The translations under genes and the position numbers were made by a program. Positions 28,906 to 37,426 of a DNA stretch of 64,000 nucleotides are shown here, in pieces. Each line of letters starts with the position of its first letter. Positions within the stretch are counted from its first letter, which is position 1. The notes beneath the pieces are model-generated. The model had not been told where the DNA came from, searched no databases, and saw only the letters and a program-made list of their open reading frames with translations. The stretch lies in contig CALFSK010000016.1 of NCBI GenBank assembly GCA_937916845.1, positions 1-64,000 of the forward strand, written 5' to 3'. This stretch comes from an uncultured Lactobacillus sp. GTDB taxonomy: Bacteria; Bacillota; Bacilli; Lactobacillales; Lactobacillaceae.

Positions 28906-29640
28906 CTATGCCTTAGCCGTTAACGGTTGTTTTGCCGGCGTTCCCGGTTTGCGCGGATAGCGCTTTGGCGATGGCTGTTTTTTATCGATGACGATAATAT
29001 GCCGTGGATCACCAGTCTCAGGCAACTTAAACGCTTCATCCGCGGTGATTTTACCACCTAAGACTTTGACAGCGTACTCGCCTTCAGCCGTTTCCGTTCT
29101 CGCATTAGCCGCCTTTAAAGCCATCATCTGGCCGCCAACCTTAACTAATGGCAAACAAAGTTCGCTCAAGACGGACAAGCGGGCCACTGCACGGGCCGTC
29201 ACCACGTCGTACGCTTCACGGTGCACTGATTTCTTACCCGCAAAGGTTTCTGCGCGATCATGGAACAGTTGCACGTTAGTCAGCCCGAGCTGATCCACTA
29301 ACTGTTGCAAGAAATTGATTCGCTTATTGAGGGAATCCACAATCGTCACTTGTAACTGTGGGAAAACAATCTTCATTGGAATTGACGGAAAACCGGCGCC
29401 CGCCCCTACGTCACAAATCGTTAATGGCTGTTCCCGTAGTGCTGGCACGTAGAATGCCGGCGTAATTGAGTCATAGAAATGTTTGAGATAAACTTCTGGC
29501 TCGGCAGTAATGGTCGTTAAGTTAAACTGCCGGTTAGTCTCAATCAGTAGTTTGAAATACGTCGCAAACTGGGCCAACTGCTGGGTCGTCAGGTCAATCC
29601 CATGACTCGCCAACGCCCGTTTAAATTCTTCTGGATTCAT
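28906..29640 (-). CDS. rsmG: 16S rRNA (guanine-527-N7) methyltransferase
   Basis: RsmG/GidB methyltransferase with SAM motif [17 protein letters not shown] start at the ATG nine bases after AAGGAG, giving 244 residues, the usual length; an upstream in-frame ATG adds 17 unlike residues. It heads the noc-parA-parB transcript. The usual mnmG/mnmE neighbours are not in front of it; a nucleoside transporter is there instead. Confidence 0.95.
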   Translation of the reverse strand: MNPEEFKRALASHGIDLTTQQLAQFATYFKLLIETNRQFNLTTITAEPEVYLKHFYDSITPAFYVPALREQPLTICDVGAGAGFPSIPMKIVFPQLQVTIVDSLNKRINFLQQLVDQLGLTNVQLFHDRAETFAGKKSVHREAYDVVTARAVARLSVLSELCLPLVKVGGQMMALKAANARTETAEGEYAVKVLGGKITADEAFKLPETGDPRHIIVIDKKQPSPKRYPRKPGTPAKQPLTAKA

Positions 29641-29682
29641 ATCAAAAAGCTCCTTAATTAAGGTCGCATTTACCTTACACTT

Positions 29683-29705
29683 GTGAAACAACTTGAATGT
29701 TTCAC
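29683..29705. promoter_or_regulatory. everted parS-like half sites
   Basis: GTGAAACA and TGTTTCAC, the exact halves of the ParB site, occur in everted order separated by ACTTGAA, just upstream of rsmG-noc-parAB. TGTTTCACGT continues two bases further into parS, but the second half diverges. It may be a remnant or an operator, not a standard parS. Confidence 0.4.
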
Positions 29706-29851
29706 GTCACCTCATAACTTTAACGTAAATGCGGGTTAAAATCAATGCACGAGCTTGATTGCTTACCAACGTCAACCCCTTGAAAGGCCTGGGTTTATCG
29801 TCCCTTCAGGCGATTCATTTTGATTGGAATTTTTTCGAATACGATGAGACT

Positions 29852-29882
29852 AAAAAAGGCTCCGAACAAACTGTCCGAAACC
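29852..29882 (-). terminator. terminator after nucleoside transporter
   Basis: Minus-strand stem GGTTTCGGA/TTCGGAGCC with G-T pairs and a CAGTTTG loop, then six T. Confidence 0.7.
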
Positions 29883-29907
29883 TCATTATCATTATTATAA
29901 TTAATTC

Positions 29908-31188
29908 CTACCAAACAAAGAGGCCAACGACCCCAGCTGATAAGAGTGAAACTAAGATCCCAGAAAGAAGCATGTAGCCAACGTTCCGTGAGATCAAGTC
30001 GTTCTTTTCACGGTCAACGATACCCTTAAAGGCACCAATGATCATCCCAATCGTTGAGAAGTTCGCGAAGGATGTTAAGAAGACCGTCAAGACGGCGCGG
30101 AAGTGAGGGGTGTAAGTGTTAACCTTACTTGAAACTTCCCCCATGACAACGAATTCGTTAGTCACTAACTTCGTCCCCATGAACGATGCCATTTGGAAAG
30201 CTTCGTGTGGGTTGAAACCAAGTAACCAAGCAAATGGGAACATAATGATCCCAAATAGGTTTTCTAGTGAAAGGTTTGGATTAATCAAGCCTAATAATTT
30301 ATCAATTAATTTAGCTAAGGCAACGAAGGCAATAACGTTCGCTGCGATAATCAAGATTAAGCGCCCAGCGCCTAAAATTGAATCACCTAAGAAAGAGAAG
30401 AATGGTTCGCGAGCTGGTTTAGCTTGCTTAACTTGTTCGTTAGCTAAATCTTCTGAGCCGCTTTCAGTGGTGTCAGTCGTTTCTTCAACAGCTGAACTAC
30501 CGGAAATTTTAGCAATCGTATCTTCTTCCGGTTTAACTTCAACGGGGTTCAAAATTGCCGCAATAATCGCTGCGTTTAAGACGTTCATTGGGACCGCGGT
30601 CAAGATAAATTGACCAGGCATCATTTTGATGTAAGCCCCTAAGATTGACGCCGTCACACAACTCATCGACATCATCGCAATCGTTAAGTTACGCTGTGCC
30701 TTCATCTGTTTCAATTGTAACTGTGAAACGGCTAAGGCTTCAGTGTTACCTAAGAACATCATTTCGACAACGAAGAATGATTCAAACTTAGGTTGGCCCG
30801 TAATGTAAGCTAACCCACGGCCAACCCATTTAATGATCCATGGTAATACGCCGATATAAGTTAAAATATCGAATAATGGCACAATCAATAAGATTGGTAA
30901 TAACGAACTCGTTACAAAGTCCATCTGCTTAACATTAACCCAGCTGGCCAACGCAAACGAGATACCTTCATACGAAACGTTAACGAGCCAAGTGAATCCG
31001 TCGGCGGCAGCCTTAACTGCGTCGACCCCAACTTGTGAACCCGTCAAGAACCATGCTAACAAGACTTCTAGTACCAACATGATACCAACTGAGCGCCAAT
31101 GAATAGCGTGCTTTTGCTTGGAGAATAAGTAGGCAATCGCAATGAATACCACGATCCCAATAATATTAACTACCAAGTTAAAGATCAT
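29908..31188 (-). CDS. concentrative nucleoside transporter (NupC/CNT family)
   Basis: Cation-coupled nucleoside importer of 426 residues. CNT features include FFVVEMMFLGNTEALAVSQ in the first half and FMGTKLVTNEFVVMGEVSS in the second. An unusual hydrophilic acidic insert of about 45 residues (about 218-262, ending in QVKQAKPARE) lies between the halves. The gene is monocistronic with a terminator. Specificity (pyrimidine or purine) is not clear. Confidence 0.9.
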   Translation of the reverse strand: MIFNLVVNIIGIVVFIAIAYLFSKQKHAIHWRSVGIMLVLEVLLAWFLTGSQVGVDAVKAAADGFTWLVNVSYEGISFALASWVNVKQMDFVTSSLLPILLIVPLFDILTYIGVLPWIIKWVGRGLAYITGQPKFESFFVVEMMFLGNTEALAVSQLQLKQMKAQRNLTIAMMSMSCVTASILGAYIKMMPGQFILTAVPMNVLNAAIIAAILNPVEVKPEEDTIAKISGSSAVEETTDTTESGSEDLANEQVKQAKPAREPFFSFLGDSILGAGRLILIIAANVIAFVALAKLIDKLLGLINPNLSLENLFGIIMFPFAWLLGFNPHEAFQMASFMGTKLVTNEFVVMGEVSSKVNTYTPHFRAVLTVFLTSFANFSTIGMIIGAFKGIVDREKNDLISRNVGYMLLSGILVSLLSAGVVGLFVW

Positions 31189-31383
31189 GTGAATAATCCC
31201 TCTTCCCTAAATAAGTGATAAAACAAAAAGTTTACAAAAAAACTACCTTTACTAATTTACCATGTTCAGGAAAGTTGTGGTAGGCATTTTTAAAGAAATT
31301 ATTAAGAACCCGATTAGACCGTCCCAATCCGCAGAGTGGCGCTATCCAAAGTTCAAATTGATTTTCGCAGTTTAGCGGGAAAC

Positions 31384-31546
31384 GTCGGGGAGAACCGGTG
31401 TGCTGTGGGGGGACGGTCCCAGCCACACTTCGGTCTGGTTCCTCGCTTCAAAGCTGACACCCCACGTCTTTGAAGCGCCCCGCAAAATTAGTCGGCTGAG
31501 AACCGCCACCTAATCTTGCCGCCACTGCACACCAATTCTCCCCGAC
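31384..31546 (-). repeat. family A structured repeat, copy A3
   Basis: Outer arms GTCGGGGAGAA and TTCTCCCCGAC with GGTGTGC inside. On the minus strand the third hairpin is CGCTTCAAAG/CTTTGAAGCG, a double compensatory change relative to A2. Head-to-head with A4. Confidence 0.8.
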
Positions 31547-31684
31547 TCCACTCAATCTAAGTTTCCTATTGTTATTGATTTCAATACTAAAATCCACCTT
31601 ATTTTTGTCCATGTTTCAATACTTTCTGATTATTCTAGTGAATCTGAATCGATACCATCAATAAAGTCTTAGCTTAGCGCAGGC
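31547..31684. other. spacer between repeat copies A3 and A4
   Basis: AT-rich, about 140 bp, no gene seen. As in the A1/A2 pair it separates the 5' ends of two divergent copies. Confidence 0.35.
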
Positions 31685-31833
31685 GGGCGATACCGGTGTG
31701 CTGTGTCGATAATATTGGCCAGGGTTTGGCCGATATTGCGGGGCAACTCAGAGACGTGGGATATCGGCTCTGAGTTGAGGGCGCAGACCGCACTTGGGCT
31801 GGGACCGTCCCCCACAGCACACCGGTACCGCCC
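31685..31833 (+). repeat. family A structured repeat, copy A4
   Basis: Outer arms around ACCGGTGTGCTGTG and CACAGCACACCGGT. Inner hairpins: AATATTGGCC/GGCCGATATT and CAACTCAGAG/CTCTGAGTTG; both differ from A2 at several paired positions with pairing retained. Confidence 0.8.
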
Positions 31834-31858
31834 ACCGAAACGGATAATTTAACCAATA

Positions 31859-31902
31859 CAAACAGCGGTCGTCACCACCGAAGTGATCACGACCGCTGTT
31901 TG
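31859..31902. terminator. long perfect hairpin without T-run
   Basis: Arms CAAACAGCGGTCGT and ACGACCGCTGTTTG (14 bp, perfect) enclose a small inner stem CAC/GTG. A second short hairpin (CCCGG/CCGGG) follows at 31911-31931. Neither strand has a T-run, so it may be a processed or Rho-type end, or part of a structured leader. Confidence 0.5.
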
Positions 31903-32030
31903 ATAAAGAACCCGGTGACTAAAGTGCCGGGCGCCCCTGCCAAGGAAGTTCATTATACAACGTTTACCAACTTTGCGAACCAATTAGTTGACCCAAAAAG
32001 CAAACGGCGTTAAGCTACTGACAATTAATG

Positions 32031-32042
32031 AAAGGGGGTGAT
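32031..32042 (+). promoter_or_regulatory. near-perfect extended ribosome binding site
   Basis: AAAGGGGGTGAT matches the 16S rRNA anti-SD complement AAAGGAGGTGAT at 11 of 12 bases. It decides the TTG start of the 19-codon frame downstream. The GATGC at its end can pair with AAAGCATC 30 bases later and hide the site. Confidence 0.7.
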
Positions 32043-32047
32043 GCTTT

Positions 32048-32107
32048 TTGAGTACCATATCTAATCTTAAAGCATCAGTCTCTGCCCTGTTCGGAGCACA
32101 AGACTGA
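32048..32107 (+). CDS. 19-residue small peptide or leader ORF
   Basis: A TTG-started frame of 19 codons, reading roughly (M)STISNLKASVSALFGAQD, placed nine bases after the core of an extended ribosome site and followed ten bases after the stop by a terminator hairpin. The stem GATGCTTT/AAAGCATC would cover the ribosome site and start. The peptide looks like an amphipathic helix without a membrane segment, so it is not a typical type I toxin. It could be an independent small gene or a leader controlling the hydrolase gene 150 bp downstream. I do not recognise it. Confidence 0.5.
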   Translation: MSTISNLKASVSALFGAQD

Positions 32108-32117
32108 TACCTTTAAG

Positions 32118-32149
32118 AAGACCCGGCCAAATCTTTGGTCGGGTCTTTT
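32118..32149 (+). terminator. terminator or attenuator after small ORF
   Basis: Stem AAGACCCGGCCAAA/TTTGGTCGGGTCTT with a two-base loop and four T. It lies between the small ORF and the hydrolase gene. Confidence 0.75.
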
Positions 32150-32294
32150 GCGTCTTCTGCGACCTTTTCCTAAATTGAACAAATTTCGTCATCTTTAAGC
32201 AACTGAACCTTGGCGTTCAGCCATGAAACCCATGATTGATGGTTGCAACTTCCGCAGGACTAAGCTAAGTTAATAGGGAACGTTCTACGGAAAG

Positions 32295-33155
32295 ATGAGT
32301 TATGACTTTATGAAAGAAACGACAAAACAAGTACTAGTTGGTACGGCCTGGTTGATAACCTTATTAGCTGTGATTGGTGGCACGATGCTCTGGCAGCATC
32401 AAGTGCGCAAGCCTCGCCACAACGTTGATAGCATTACGGTGACATCTACAGAGCGGGTCCCCGTTTTATTACTACTGGATGCCTCACTGGATGCTGAGCA
32501 GCAACGACAATTAATCGCCACGATGCAACAAAATAACGGCTCGCAACCAGTGACGACCGTCCAGATTTCTACAGATGGCAAAATTAAATTTAACGGGCCA
32601 ATTCGAACCAGTGACAACCGTCCCTACCTCAAGCTGGTGCTATCTAAGGGGCTAACTGCCACTAAAAAGTCGCAGTTAATCAAGAAGACCATCATTACCG
32701 CTAAGGAAAATTACCATTTTGATAAGTACAACCTCGTTTGTTACGGCGACGGGGGACTCGTTGCAACTCACTACTTAGAACATACCGTTCCTAGCTTGGC
32801 ACCGGCGCACTTAATTACCATTGCAACGGCGTTTAACGGGACGGATCAGCGCTATAACTCTCAAAAAACTAACCCGGTTGACCGCAACCAAAGAACCGCC
32901 ACCTTGACGCAATTAATTAACAAACGCAAAGCTCTCAGTCCAAAGACCAAGGTCTTACTCATTGCGGGTAACGCCAAGGGCCACCGCAATGGGGACGGCG
33001 TGGTTCCAATCCAAAGCGCCCTCGCCGGACAAAGTATTTTTAAACCAGTCATTAAAAATTACCGACAGACTGTCATTCACAGTTGGCATGCTAGTCATGC
33101 GCATATTTTAGAAAGTTGGAAACTCGGTGACGCGATTCAAGATTTCATTGATTAG
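32295..33155 (+). CDS. DUF915-like cell-surface hydrolase with replaced nucleophile
   Basis: Membrane-anchored alpha/beta hydrolase of the DUF915 type common in lactobacilli: an N-terminal anchor at about 13-33, then an extracellular domain. The elbow that normally reads GHSxGG is LVCYGDGGL, so serine is aspartate. The later conserved parts NGDGVVP and a histidine in SHAHILESW are kept. It may use Asp as nucleophile or be a pseudoenzyme. The ATG is only just behind GGAAAG; an ATG at codon 6 is an alternative start. Confidence 0.7.
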   Translation: MSYDFMKETTKQVLVGTAWLITLLAVIGGTMLWQHQVRKPRHNVDSITVTSTERVPVLLLLDASLDAEQQRQLIATMQQNNGSQPVTTVQISTDGKIKFNGPIRTSDNRPYLKLVLSKGLTATKKSQLIKKTIITAKENYHFDKYNLVCYGDGGLVATHYLEHTVPSLAPAHLITIATAFNGTDQRYNSQKTNPVDRNQRTATLTQLINKRKALSPKTKVLLIAGNAKGHRNGDGVVPIQSALAGQSIFKPVIKNYRQTVIHSWHASHAHILESWKLGDAIQDFID

Positions 33156-33176
33156 CCGTCGCCTTCCAATATCAAT

Positions 33177-33226
33177 CAAAAACGACCACTCGGAAATTCA
33201 AAGTTTCCGAGTGGTCGTTTTTTTAT
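33177..33226. terminator. bidirectional terminator
   Basis: Hairpin ACGACCACTCGGAAA/TTTCCGAGTGGTCGT with T-run on the plus side and A-run on the other, between two convergent genes. Confidence 0.85.
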
Positions 33227-33228
33227 TT

Positions 33229-34125
33229 CTAAGCCCATAACATCTGGTCAGGATATTCCGCCGTCAAGAAGCGTTTGATGGCTCGAATCATAATGGCCGT
33301 TGACGGTGCTGTCGCCTGAGTCTTATTAGCTACCAACGCAATCTCACGGTTATACGGTTCCGCAAACGGATAAGTGTTCACGTCCCCCGTCAGTTTTCTG
33401 AGCGCTAGTTTGGGCAAGATTCCCATCCCTAAGCCGGACTCCACCATCGAAATAATCGATTGGTCATCAATGGAGAATCGTAAAAAGTTATTCGTAACGT
33501 GGTAATGGTCCAGTGCCAACTTCGTATCACGGTCATAGTCACTTTGTTGCAGGATAAAGTTTTTGTCCGCAACGTCGTCCGTCGTAATGTATTCCCCGTT
33601 TTCAGGAACAAAATCTGCGGGCGTCACACAGTAAATGGGATCATTAACGAGTGAATGTACAAGTAAGTTCTCATTCACCGGCATCGACGTAAAACCGATG
33701 TCGATTGTGCCAATTTTTGCCCAGTTCGTAATTTCATTAAAATTACCTTGCATCACTGAAATTTTAATATTGGGATATTCATGATTAAATTTACGGATAA
33801 TTCGTGGTAACCAATTGATGCAAACACTACTAAAACCGCCAATTCGCACCGATCCGGAGTGCAGGCCTTGAATATTATCGGCGACTTGGCGCAGGTTACT
33901 TTCCGTATTGAGAATCTCCTGGACGTACGGTAAAACCTGCCGACCATCACTGGTAAGTTCAACCCCCGAACGGTTCCGAATGAACAACGGAAAACCAAGT
34001 TCCTTCTCTAATTGGTTTACAGAGTGACTGACCGCACTAGGCGTCACGTTAAGCGTGGCGGCAGCTTGATAGAATGTTTGTTGCGCAACCACGGTCGCAA
34101 ACACCTCGTAAGCAAAATTTGCCAT
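33229..34125 (-). CDS. LysR-type transcriptional regulator
   Basis: N-terminal winged helix (about 1-60; FYQAAATLNVTPSAVSHSVNQLE) and a periplasmic-binding-type effector domain with GMGILPKLALR near the end. 298 residues. It is divergent from an aminotransferase gene with a 137-bp gap, the classical arrangement for a regulator of its neighbour. The effector is unknown, possibly an amino acid. Confidence 0.88.
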   Translation of the reverse strand: MANFAYEVFATVVAQQTFYQAAATLNVTPSAVSHSVNQLEKELGFPLFIRNRSGVELTSDGRQVLPYVQEILNTESNLRQVADNIQGLHSGSVRIGGFSSVCINWLPRIIRKFNHEYPNIKISVMQGNFNEITNWAKIGTIDIGFTSMPVNENLLVHSLVNDPIYCVTPADFVPENGEYITTDDVADKNFILQQSDYDRDTKLALDHYHVTNNFLRFSIDDQSIISMVESGLGMGILPKLALRKLTGDVNTYPFAEPYNREIALVANKTQATAPSTAIMIRAIKRFLTAEYPDQMLWA

Positions 34126-34261
34126 TACTTTTAACCCCTTTTACATGAACTGATTTCATCTAAGATTGAAAAAGTTGAGCTTTACTAACTTCAGCTCTCA
34201 TTTTATCATAGTAACCATCAAGTAAACCAATAACTTTAAAACTTCAGTGGGGGAAATTATT

Positions 34262-35485
34262 ATGAAAAATCTATTTGCGAACCGTGTTTTGAACAACGAC
34301 ACTTCTGACCTGAACGAAATTTTCAAAAATAGTGCTAATCCGGAAAATATTTCCTTCGCTGGTGGTTTTCCGGATAACCGGCTCTTTCCAGATCACGCCC
34401 TTCAGACCGCTTATCAAGACGCCATTAACCGGGGTGGTCAATCGCTTTTCCAGTACGCCTCTACACAAGGCTTGGCGACTCTCCGTCAAAAACTTGCGAA
34501 ACGGATGGCTAACCACGCCGACGTTCAAGTCACCGCTGACAACATCATGCTAACGCAAGGCGGGCAGCAAGCCATTGACTTAGTCGCAAAATTACTTCTC
34601 AACCACGGCGACGCTATGGCCGTTGAAGGCCCTACTTACATGGGCGCGTTGGCCGCCTTTGACACTTACGAACCAACTTATTATGAAATCCCAGTCGATC
34701 ACGACGGTATGGATATCCGCTACTTGCGGCATACGCTTAAAGCGCATCCTGAAATCAAATTAATTTACACGGTTCCCGACTTTCATAACCCAACCGGGAC
34801 CACGATGAGTCTACAACGTCGTAAAGACCTAGTAGCCCTCGCCAATCAGTATGACGCCATTATCTTAGAGGACAGTCCTTACCGCGACCTCCGTTATGAC
34901 GGGACAAGCTTGCCCGCCGTTAAACACTTTGACACTGAAGGTCGCGTCATCTTTATCTCTAGTTTTTCAAAAATTTTATCACCCGCTTTACGGACGGGCT
35001 GGCTAGTGGCCGACGAACCACTGATTCAGGCCCTCGTAAACTTGAAGTCAGCAACCGACGTTCAGTCCTCTAGCGTTACGTTAGCCGCTATCGATAGCTA
35101 CTTGGCTCACAACGATATCGATCAACACATCGCTAACCTCAACGCCGCTTACCAGATCAAACGTGATGCCATGTTAAACGCACTCGACCGCTACTTCCCA
35201 GCTAACGTCAGTTTCACGCGGCCAGCCGGTGGGTTCTTCATCTGGGTCGATTTACCACAAGGTGTTGACGCACAACGGCTACTACAAGATGTCGTCTTAC
35301 CACAAGCCCACGTTGCGTACGTTCCGGCCGCTTGCCAGTTTGCACACCGCAAAGTCACGAACGGTTTCCGGCTGAACTTCACCGGCTTGGACCCCGTTAC
35401 GATTACCACGGGTATCAAGCGGCTCGGTGGCATTCTTCAGCACCTTAACGTTGACGCAACCGTCGCAAAAGTGGCACTGCCTTAA
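34262..35485 (+). CDS. PLP-dependent aminotransferase, class I/II
   Basis: Fold-type I aminotransferase of 407 residues, similar to 2-aminoadipate/aromatic aminotransferases (LysN/ARO8 type). The PLP lysine is Lys237 in SSFSKILSPALRTGW; Asn176 is in NPTG; Asp and Tyr are in LEDSPYRDL. I start at the ATG with GTGGGGG eight bases upstream, not at one five codons earlier. Substrate undetermined. Confidence 0.88.
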   Translation: MKNLFANRVLNNDTSDLNEIFKNSANPENISFAGGFPDNRLFPDHALQTAYQDAINRGGQSLFQYASTQGLATLRQKLAKRMANHADVQVTADNIMLTQGGQQAIDLVAKLLLNHGDAMAVEGPTYMGALAAFDTYEPTYYEIPVDHDGMDIRYLRHTLKAHPEIKLIYTVPDFHNPTGTTMSLQRRKDLVALANQYDAIILEDSPYRDLRYDGTSLPAVKHFDTEGRVIFISSFSKILSPALRTGWLVADEPLIQALVNLKSATDVQSSSVTLAAIDSYLAHNDIDQHIANLNAAYQIKRDAMLNALDRYFPANVSFTRPAGGFFIWVDLPQGVDAQRLLQDVVLPQAHVAYVPAACQFAHRKVTNGFRLNFTGLDPVTITTGIKRLGGILQHLNVDATVAKVALP

Positions 35486-35506
35486 CTGACCTTGGTTTGA
35501 TAAATC

Positions 35507-35555
35507 AAAAAGCAGTTTCCTACATGACTTGTCCATGCGGGAAACTGCTTTTTTG
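35507..35555 (+). terminator. aminotransferase terminator
   Basis: Stem AAAAAGCAGTTTCC/GGAAACTGCTTTTT with T-run. Confidence 0.85.
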
Positions 35556-35837
35556 AATCTAATAGACGGCCTAATGGTCAAAATAATAAATATTCTCGCA
35601 CGGTATTGCGCTGATTAACTCCCGCCAAACGCCGTTGAACGTCACTTAGGGTATCAATCAGTTTATACCAGCACAAAGCCCCGTTTGACAGGTCTTGTAG
35701 CATTCGCTACACTAACGCTACCATCCATTATTTTTTATACTGACGTTAAAAACCGTTTTATAATGCTTATTTTTTGTTAACACTTCTTTTTTTCGATAAA
35801 CTAGGAGTGTCGCAAAAAATTCCAGGAGTGTGTTTAA
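35556..35837. other. upstream region of ABC transporter operon
   Basis: Contains a small perfect hairpin TGTAGC-ATTC-GCTACA at 35696-35711 and a TATAAT at 35759-35764, neither decisive. No riboswitch or T-box pattern was recognised. Confidence 0.35.
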
Positions 35838-36641
35838 ATGAAAATTTGGGCTAAAAAATTAGGGTTAGCTGCTTTAGGTCTCGTACTTGCCGTCACTTTA
35901 ACGGCCTGCGGGAGCAAATCTAGCAGTAACTCAACCAGCAATGACTTAGGGTTACAAAAATCGGGGACGTTAACCATTGGTTTGGAAGGAACTTTCCAAC
36001 CATACGGTTACCGTAAAGATGGTAAGTTAACCGGCTTTGAAGTTGATTTAGGTAAAGCCGTTGCTAAAAAGATGGGCTTAAAAGCCAAGTTCGTCCCAAC
36101 GAAGTTTGATTCACTTATTGCCGGTTTAAATGGTAATAAATATGACGTTATTTTAAATAACATGGCTGAAAGTAAAGAACGGAAACAGAAATACCTCTTC
36201 TCAACACCGTACATTTACTCTAAACCACAATTAGCCGTTAAGAAGAATTCCAGCATCAAAAACATCACCGCAATCAAGGGTAAAAAAGTGGCCCAAACGA
36301 CCACTAGTAACAATGCGGGTGACGCCAAGCGTTTAGGTGCCACGATTACCCCTACGGACGGTTTCCAACAATCAATCGACTTAGTTACTCAAGGTCGGGT
36401 TGCTGGGACGATCAACTCACGTGAGGCTTTCTACGCTTACTTGAAGCAAAATCCGAAAGCCAACATTAAGTTAATTAACGCTGACAATGAAATTGCCGCC
36501 CAAAAGATTGGCGCGATGATTTCTAAGCAACATCCTAAGATGGAAAAACAAGTTTCTAAAGCAATTCAATCGCTTCGCCAAGACGGAACCCTTAAAAAGC
36601 TTTCTAATAAGTATTTCGGTGGTAACGTCACCGATAAATAA
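35838..36641 (+). CDS. amino-acid ABC transporter substrate-binding lipoprotein
   Basis: Lipoprotein signal with lipobox LTAC, lipidated Cys24, then a Ser/Asn-rich linker. The mature domain is the SBP family 3 fold: LTIGLEGTFQPYGYRKDGKLTG and FDSLIAGLNGNKYDVILNNM. It binds a polar amino acid, perhaps glutamine or cystine, at the cell surface. It is the first gene of a three-gene importer with permease and ATPase. Confidence 0.92.
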   Translation: MKIWAKKLGLAALGLVLAVTLTACGSKSSSNSTSNDLGLQKSGTLTIGLEGTFQPYGYRKDGKLTGFEVDLGKAVAKKMGLKAKFVPTKFDSLIAGLNGNKYDVILNNMAESKERKQKYLFSTPYIYSKPQLAVKKNSSIKNITAIKGKKVAQTTTSNNAGDAKRLGATITPTDGFQQSIDLVTQGRVAGTINSREAFYAYLKQNPKANIKLINADNEIAAQKIGAMISKQHPKMEKQVSKAIQSLRQDGTLKKLSNKYFGGNVTDK

Positions 36642-36707
36642 GTTTTCCCCCGCTGATCGTTGTCGGCGGGCTACATAGCACTACTATTTCTTTACAGGAG
36701 GAACTTC

Positions 36708-37415
36708 ATGGATTCAATTTGGCACATTATCGTTACCTCCGCACCTCAAATTGCAGTTGCGGGTTTAAAATACACCATTCCAATCGCCATTATTTCATTT
36801 ATTATCGGGTTAATTCTGGCCGTCTTTACGGCACTGGTTAAATTATCACCACGCCACGGCTGGTTCTCGATTTTAAAGGCAATCGCCTACTTTTACGTCT
36901 GGCTTTTCCGGAGCACCCCACTGCTAGTTCAATTATTCATCGTCTATTTCGGATTACCTTATCTAAAGGTGAAGGGACTCTGGCCAAACGGGATTCAACT
37001 TGATCCGTGGACGGCTGGGATTGCAACCTTCTCACTCAACACGGGGGCCTACTGTGCAGAAACCATTCGGGCCGCCATTTTAGCCATTCCCCAAGGCCAG
37101 TGGGAAGCCGCTTATTCCATCGGTATGACTAAGTCGCAAGTTCTATGGCGAATCATTTTGCCACAGGCTGCCCGGGTCTCATTACCACCACTTTCTAACA
37201 GCTTTATTAGCTTAGTTAAGGATACTTCCTTGGCCGCATCCATCACGATTATTGAAATGTTTGAAGTCAGCCAACAAATTGCGGCGGAAAACTACCAGCC
37301 ACTGGTCATGTACTCACTGGTCGCGGCGTTCTACGCCATTTTATGTACCCTTTTGAGCTGGCTGCAAGGTTACTTGGAAAAACGGACGTCCCGTTACTTA
37401 CGGCCACTTAATTAG
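36708..37415 (+). CDS. amino-acid ABC transporter permease
   Basis: HisMQ-type permease, 235 residues from the ATG behind AGGAGG; an in-frame ATG 16 codons earlier lacks a site. About five helices. The EAA loop reads EAAYSIGMTKSQVLWRIILPQA, contacting the ATPase. RSTPLLVQLF in the N-terminal half is typical of polar amino-acid permeases. Confidence 0.92.
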   Translation: MDSIWHIIVTSAPQIAVAGLKYTIPIAIISFIIGLILAVFTALVKLSPRHGWFSILKAIAYFYVWLFRSTPLLVQLFIVYFGLPYLKVKGLWPNGIQLDPWTAGIATFSLNTGAYCAETIRAAILAIPQGQWEAAYSIGMTKSQVLWRIILPQAARVSLPPLSNSFISLVKDTSLAASITIIEMFEVSQQIAAENYQPLVMYSLVAAFYAILCTLLSWLQGYLEKRTSRYLRPLN

Positions 37416-37426
37416 GAGGGGTTGCT

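Noticed and set aside
29698..29713. TGTTTCACGTCACCTC as a true parS
   Set aside because: Only about 11 of 16 bases match; kept only as a possible remnant with the everted half.
30116..30613. 165-codon plus-strand frame opposite the nucleoside transporter
   Set aside because: Antisense shadow of a membrane protein; no promoter or ribosome site.
32041..32064. ATG-started 7-codon frame at the small ORF
   Set aside because: The ATG overlaps the ribosome site itself; the TTG frame has proper spacing.
35556..35837. Riboswitch or T-box before the amino-acid ABC operon
   Set aside because: No T-box sequence and no aptamer pattern; only a small hairpin was seen.
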